Shown here one piece after another: positions 16,419 through 18,524 of a DNA stretch of 18,524 bases. The position numbers were made by a program, and so were the translations under genes. Source of the stretch: JAYFRE01 sp034926235 (lineage in GTDB: Bacteria; Pseudomonadota; Alphaproteobacteria; Rhodospirillales; Magnetospirillaceae); NCBI GenBank assembly GCA_034926235.1, contig JAYFRE010000059.1:1-18524 (forward strand), written 5' to 3'. How positions within the stretch are numbered: position 1 is the stretch's first letter; every line of letters begins with the position of its first letter. Under the pieces are notes generated by a model. It saw nothing but the letters and a program-made list of their open reading frames with translations, had not been told where the DNA came from and searched no databases.

Positions 16419-17345
16419 TTAGGGCAGAGACGCCTCCTTTCCACCCTCGGCCTGCATCAAAATCGTGTGACGGAATTTCGCGGTCAGAACGCCTTTCGCA
16501 CCGGCCTGTGTCGCAAGAGCCAGCGCCGCCATCGGCTGCGGGCCATCAAGTCTTAACAGCCTTAAAGACCCGGTATGGATGTCGCACAGCGACGCGGGTG
16601 CAAAGGTGACGCCGGCGCCGCCCGCCGCCAATATCACCGCCGATGTTTCCTGGGCCGTGTGGTGGATAATGCGCGGGGTGAAACCCGCTTCGCCGCAGGC
16701 GGCAATGATCGAATCATAGAGGATAGGCGCCAGGCTGCGCTCAAACAGGATGATGTCGTCGTCCCTAAAGTCGGCGAGCGATGCGCATGACGCCTTCGCC
16801 AGCCTGTGCGTGTAGGGGACTGCAGCGACGACCGGCTCGTCAAGAAGGTGCTCGACATGCAGTCCGTCGCGCACCAGCGCAGGCGGACGAATGACGGCGA
16901 TCTGGACCTTGCCATCGGCAACAAAGTCGCAGAGGGAAACCGTGTCCCCTTCCTCGAACACCAGATCGATCTTGGGCGCATCGATCCGGAAAGCGCGCAG
17001 CGCCGCCGGCAACAGCGGATGGAGCGCCGCGTCGGGCGTGAAACCGATGCAAAGAGCGCCTTCCCTTCCCCGTGCGGCGCGATCAATGCGGGCCGGAATC
17101 GCGGCGGCTGCGGTCAGAAGCGGTCCGGCCAGATCACGCAGCGCCCGTCCCGCGTCCGTTAGTTCAATCGTGCGCGCGTGGCGAATGAACAGACGCTGCC
17201 CGAGCTGTGCCTCCAGCGCCATGATCTGCTGGCTGAGCGGCGGCTGCGCCATACCGAGCCGTTCTGCCGCGCGCCGGAAACTCGCCGCATCGGCGACGGC
17301 CATAAAATAGCGCAAACGCCGCAGGTCAGGCACCGATTCGAACAT
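16419..17345 (-). CDS. LysR-type regulator, divergent from malic enzyme
   Basis: A LysR-type regulator of 308 residues. The N-terminal HTH is clear: DLRRLRYFMAVADAASFRRA, then MAQPPLSQQIMALEAQLGQRLF. The remainder fits the substrate-binding-like effector domain (GFTPDAALHPLLPAAL, then DVAIIRPP-like VQIAVIRPPAL). Start: the ATG at 17345 gives the standard length and has AAGGA about 10 bases upstream. ATG at 17366 and GTG at 17390 are in frame and would add 7 and 15 residues. It is transcribed away from a malic enzyme gene across roughly 170 bp that contains a strong palindrome, suggesting it controls that gene in response to malate or a related acid. This link is by position only; it resembles the MleR/malic-enzyme arrangement. 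Confidence 0.92.
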   Translation of the reverse strand: MFESVPDLRRLRYFMAVADAASFRRAAERLGMAQPPLSQQIMALEAQLGQRLFIRHARTIELTDAGRALRDLAGPLLTAAAAIPARIDRAARGREGALCIGFTPDAALHPLLPAALRAFRIDAPKIDLVFEEGDTVSLCDFVADGKVQIAVIRPPALVRDGLHVEHLLDEPVVAAVPYTHRLAKASCASLADFRDDDIILFERSLAPILYDSIIAACGEAGFTPRIIHHTAQETSAVILAAGGAGVTFAPASLCDIHTGSLRLLRLDGPQPMAALALATQAGAKGVLTAKFRHTILMQAEGGKEASLP

Positions 17346-17413
17346 CGTGATTTTGTCCTTATCCATGGGTGCAAGCGGACGAACCGGCACCCAAAGGGGG
17401 ATTGCGCCAATCT

Positions 17414-17430
17414 GATATGAAAATCATATC
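17414..17430. promoter_or_regulatory. Candidate LysR operator between regulator and malic enzyme gene
   Basis: GATATGAAAATCATATC is a perfect 7-3-7 inverted repeat and contains a centred T-N11-A box (TATGAAAATCATA, 17416-17428), the classical LysR recognition pattern. It lies 68 bp from the regulator start and about 88 bp ahead of the malic enzyme start. A further half-site CATATC at 17447-17452 fits a secondary activation site. Confidence 0.65.
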
Positions 17431-17517
17431 GCAACATCGCACCAGGCATATCAAATAATGTCTTACGATAAATCCTTGATTCTGTAACCAACTTAAGGTT
17501 GAGGACACATCAAGACG

Positions 17518-18524
17518 ATGCAGGCACAAAAGAAGGACCAAGCCAACAAGCCGGCGTTAACCTCCGGTTTTGCCCTGTTGCATGATCCGATCCGCAACAA
17601 GGGCACCGCCTTCACCGCTGATGAGCGTGAACGATTCGGCCTTACGGGATTGCTCCCCGACGCCATCGAGACGATCGACCGGCAGGCTGAACGGATAAAG
17701 GCGCATCTGGCCGCCAAGGATAGCGATCTTGAACGCTATATCTATCTGATCGGACTGCTCGACCGGAACGAAACGCTGTTCTACAAGGTCGTGATGGCGG
17801 ATCCGATGCGCTTTCTGCCGATCCTCTACGATCCGACGGTGGGCGAGGCCTGCCTGAAGTTCGGCCAGATCTTCCGCCGCGCCCGGGGCATGTATGTGTC
17901 TTTGAAACACAAAGGCCACATTGCCGAGGTGTTGCGCTCCTGGCCGGTCGCCGATGTTCGTTTCCTGTGCGTGTCGACCGGCGGGCGCATCCTTGGTCTG
18001 GGCGACATCGGCACAAACGGCATGGGCATTCCCATCGGCAAGCTACAGCTTTACACCGCCTGTGCCGGGGTGCCGCCGCGCGGGCTGCTGCCCCTGATGC
18101 TTGATATCGGCACGACCAATGCCGCGCTGCGCGCCGATCCGCTTTATCTCGGCTTGCGCCGCGAACCGCCGCCTCTGGCCGATCTGGATGCCTTCGTCGA
18201 TGAGTTCGTCGATGCGGTGCAGGAGGTGTTTCCGGGGTGCTGCATCCATTTCGAGGACTGGAAAGGCAGTGACGCCCTTCATTATCTCGCGCGCTATCGC
18301 GACAAGGTGCTGTGCTACAATGACGATATCCAGGGCACGGCGTCGATCGCTCTCGCAGGCCTCACCACCGCGCTTCAGATCAAGGAAGAATCGCTGAAAG
18401 ACCAGCGCATCCTGTTCCTTGGGGCCGGATCGGCGGGAATCGGCATCGCCAACATGCTGGTGTCGGCCATGACACTTGATGGGTTGTCGGAAACGGACGC
18501 CCGCGCGCGCATCTCGATGTTCGA
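17518..18524 (+). CDS. Malic enzyme (malate dehydrogenase, oxaloacetate-decarboxylating), 3' truncated
   Basis: Oxidative decarboxylation of malate to pyruvate with NAD(P). About 335 residues are visible and the frame is still open at the window end; the full family length is about 540-560. Seen: ILYDPTVGEAC with Tyr104 (catalytic Tyr of the family), GHIFRRPKG-like GQIFRRARGMYVS, LGLGDIG and GMGIPIGKLQLYTACAG with Lys175 (catalytic Lys). Metal-site residues are Glu246-Asp247 in HFEDW and Asp269-Asp270 in YNDDIQGTA, and a Rossmann GAGSAG lies at 302-307. Departures from the usual sequence are LYD for LYT and STGG for VTDGE. Start ATG at 17518 with GAGGA about 12 bases upstream. NAD versus NADP cannot be told from this part. 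The adjacent divergent LysR gene is the likely regulator. Confidence 0.94.
   Translation, partial: MQAQKKDQANKPALTSGFALLHDPIRNKGTAFTADERERFGLTGLLPDAIETIDRQAERIKAHLAAKDSDLERYIYLIGLLDRNETLFYKVVMADPMRFLPILYDPTVGEACLKFGQIFRRARGMYVSLKHKGHIAEVLRSWPVADVRFLCVSTGGRILGLGDIGTNGMGIPIGKLQLYTACAGVPPRGLLPLMLDIGTTNAALRADPLYLGLRREPPPLADLDAFVDEFVDAVQEVFPGCCIHFEDWKGSDALHYLARYRDKVLCYNDDIQGTASIALAGLTTALQIKEESLKDQRILFLGAGSAGIGIANMLVSAMTLDGLSETDARARISMF

Overview
The window looks like the chromosome of a GC-rich alphaproteobacterium, probably Rhodospirillales (Magnetospirillum/Telmatospirillum-like). This is an inference from GC-rich codon use, the alphaproteobacterial form of UvrA (CPVSG in its first zinc module), a folate-dependent TrmFO, an NDUFAF6-like protein beside HpnE, and a bacteriohemerythrin. 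No marker fixes the genus. No transposase, phage gene, CRISPR array or rRNA is visible.

Layout. (1) 1-2548: the 3' nine tenths of uvrA, followed by a perfect 18-bp inverted repeat (2611-2658) that overlaps the end of the converging gene. (2) 2623-6887: a LysR-type regulator transcribed away from a three-gene unit of CitMHS-type carboxylate transporter, AtuA/DUF1446 protein and small AtuA-like protein, closed by a clear intrinsic terminator. This is the most interesting block: a regulated uptake-and-catabolism module with an enzyme family of unknown chemistry. (3) 6899-8809: two divergent envelope genes, a DUF4349-like lipoprotein and a short AsmA-like protein, the second ending in a terminator hairpin. 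(4) 8809-12827: membrane-anchored rhodanese, trmFO, an NDUFAF6-like member of the squalene/phytoene synthase superfamily, and hpnE (hydroxysqualene dehydroxylase). (5) 12934-16074: a secreted glycosidase-like protein, a bacteriohemerythrin, a 592-bp non-coding gap holding several inverted repeats, a beta-carbonic anhydrase and a DoxX-family membrane protein. (6) 16237-16329: tRNA-Ser(GCU) with encoded CCA. (7) 16419-18524: a second LysR-type regulator, divergent from a malic enzyme gene that runs off the window, with a perfect 7-3-7 palindrome between them.

How the genes fit together. Two LysR/target pairs (carboxylate uptake plus AtuA; malic enzyme) point to organic-acid metabolism. uvrA, trmFO and tRNA-Ser are housekeeping. 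HpnE points to squalene/hopanoid synthesis, although HpnC and HpnD are not in the window. Most of the window is ordinary chromosome. The least explained parts are the CitMHS-AtuA module, the secreted glycosidase-like protein, and the non-coding repeats at 2611-2658 and 14390-14981.
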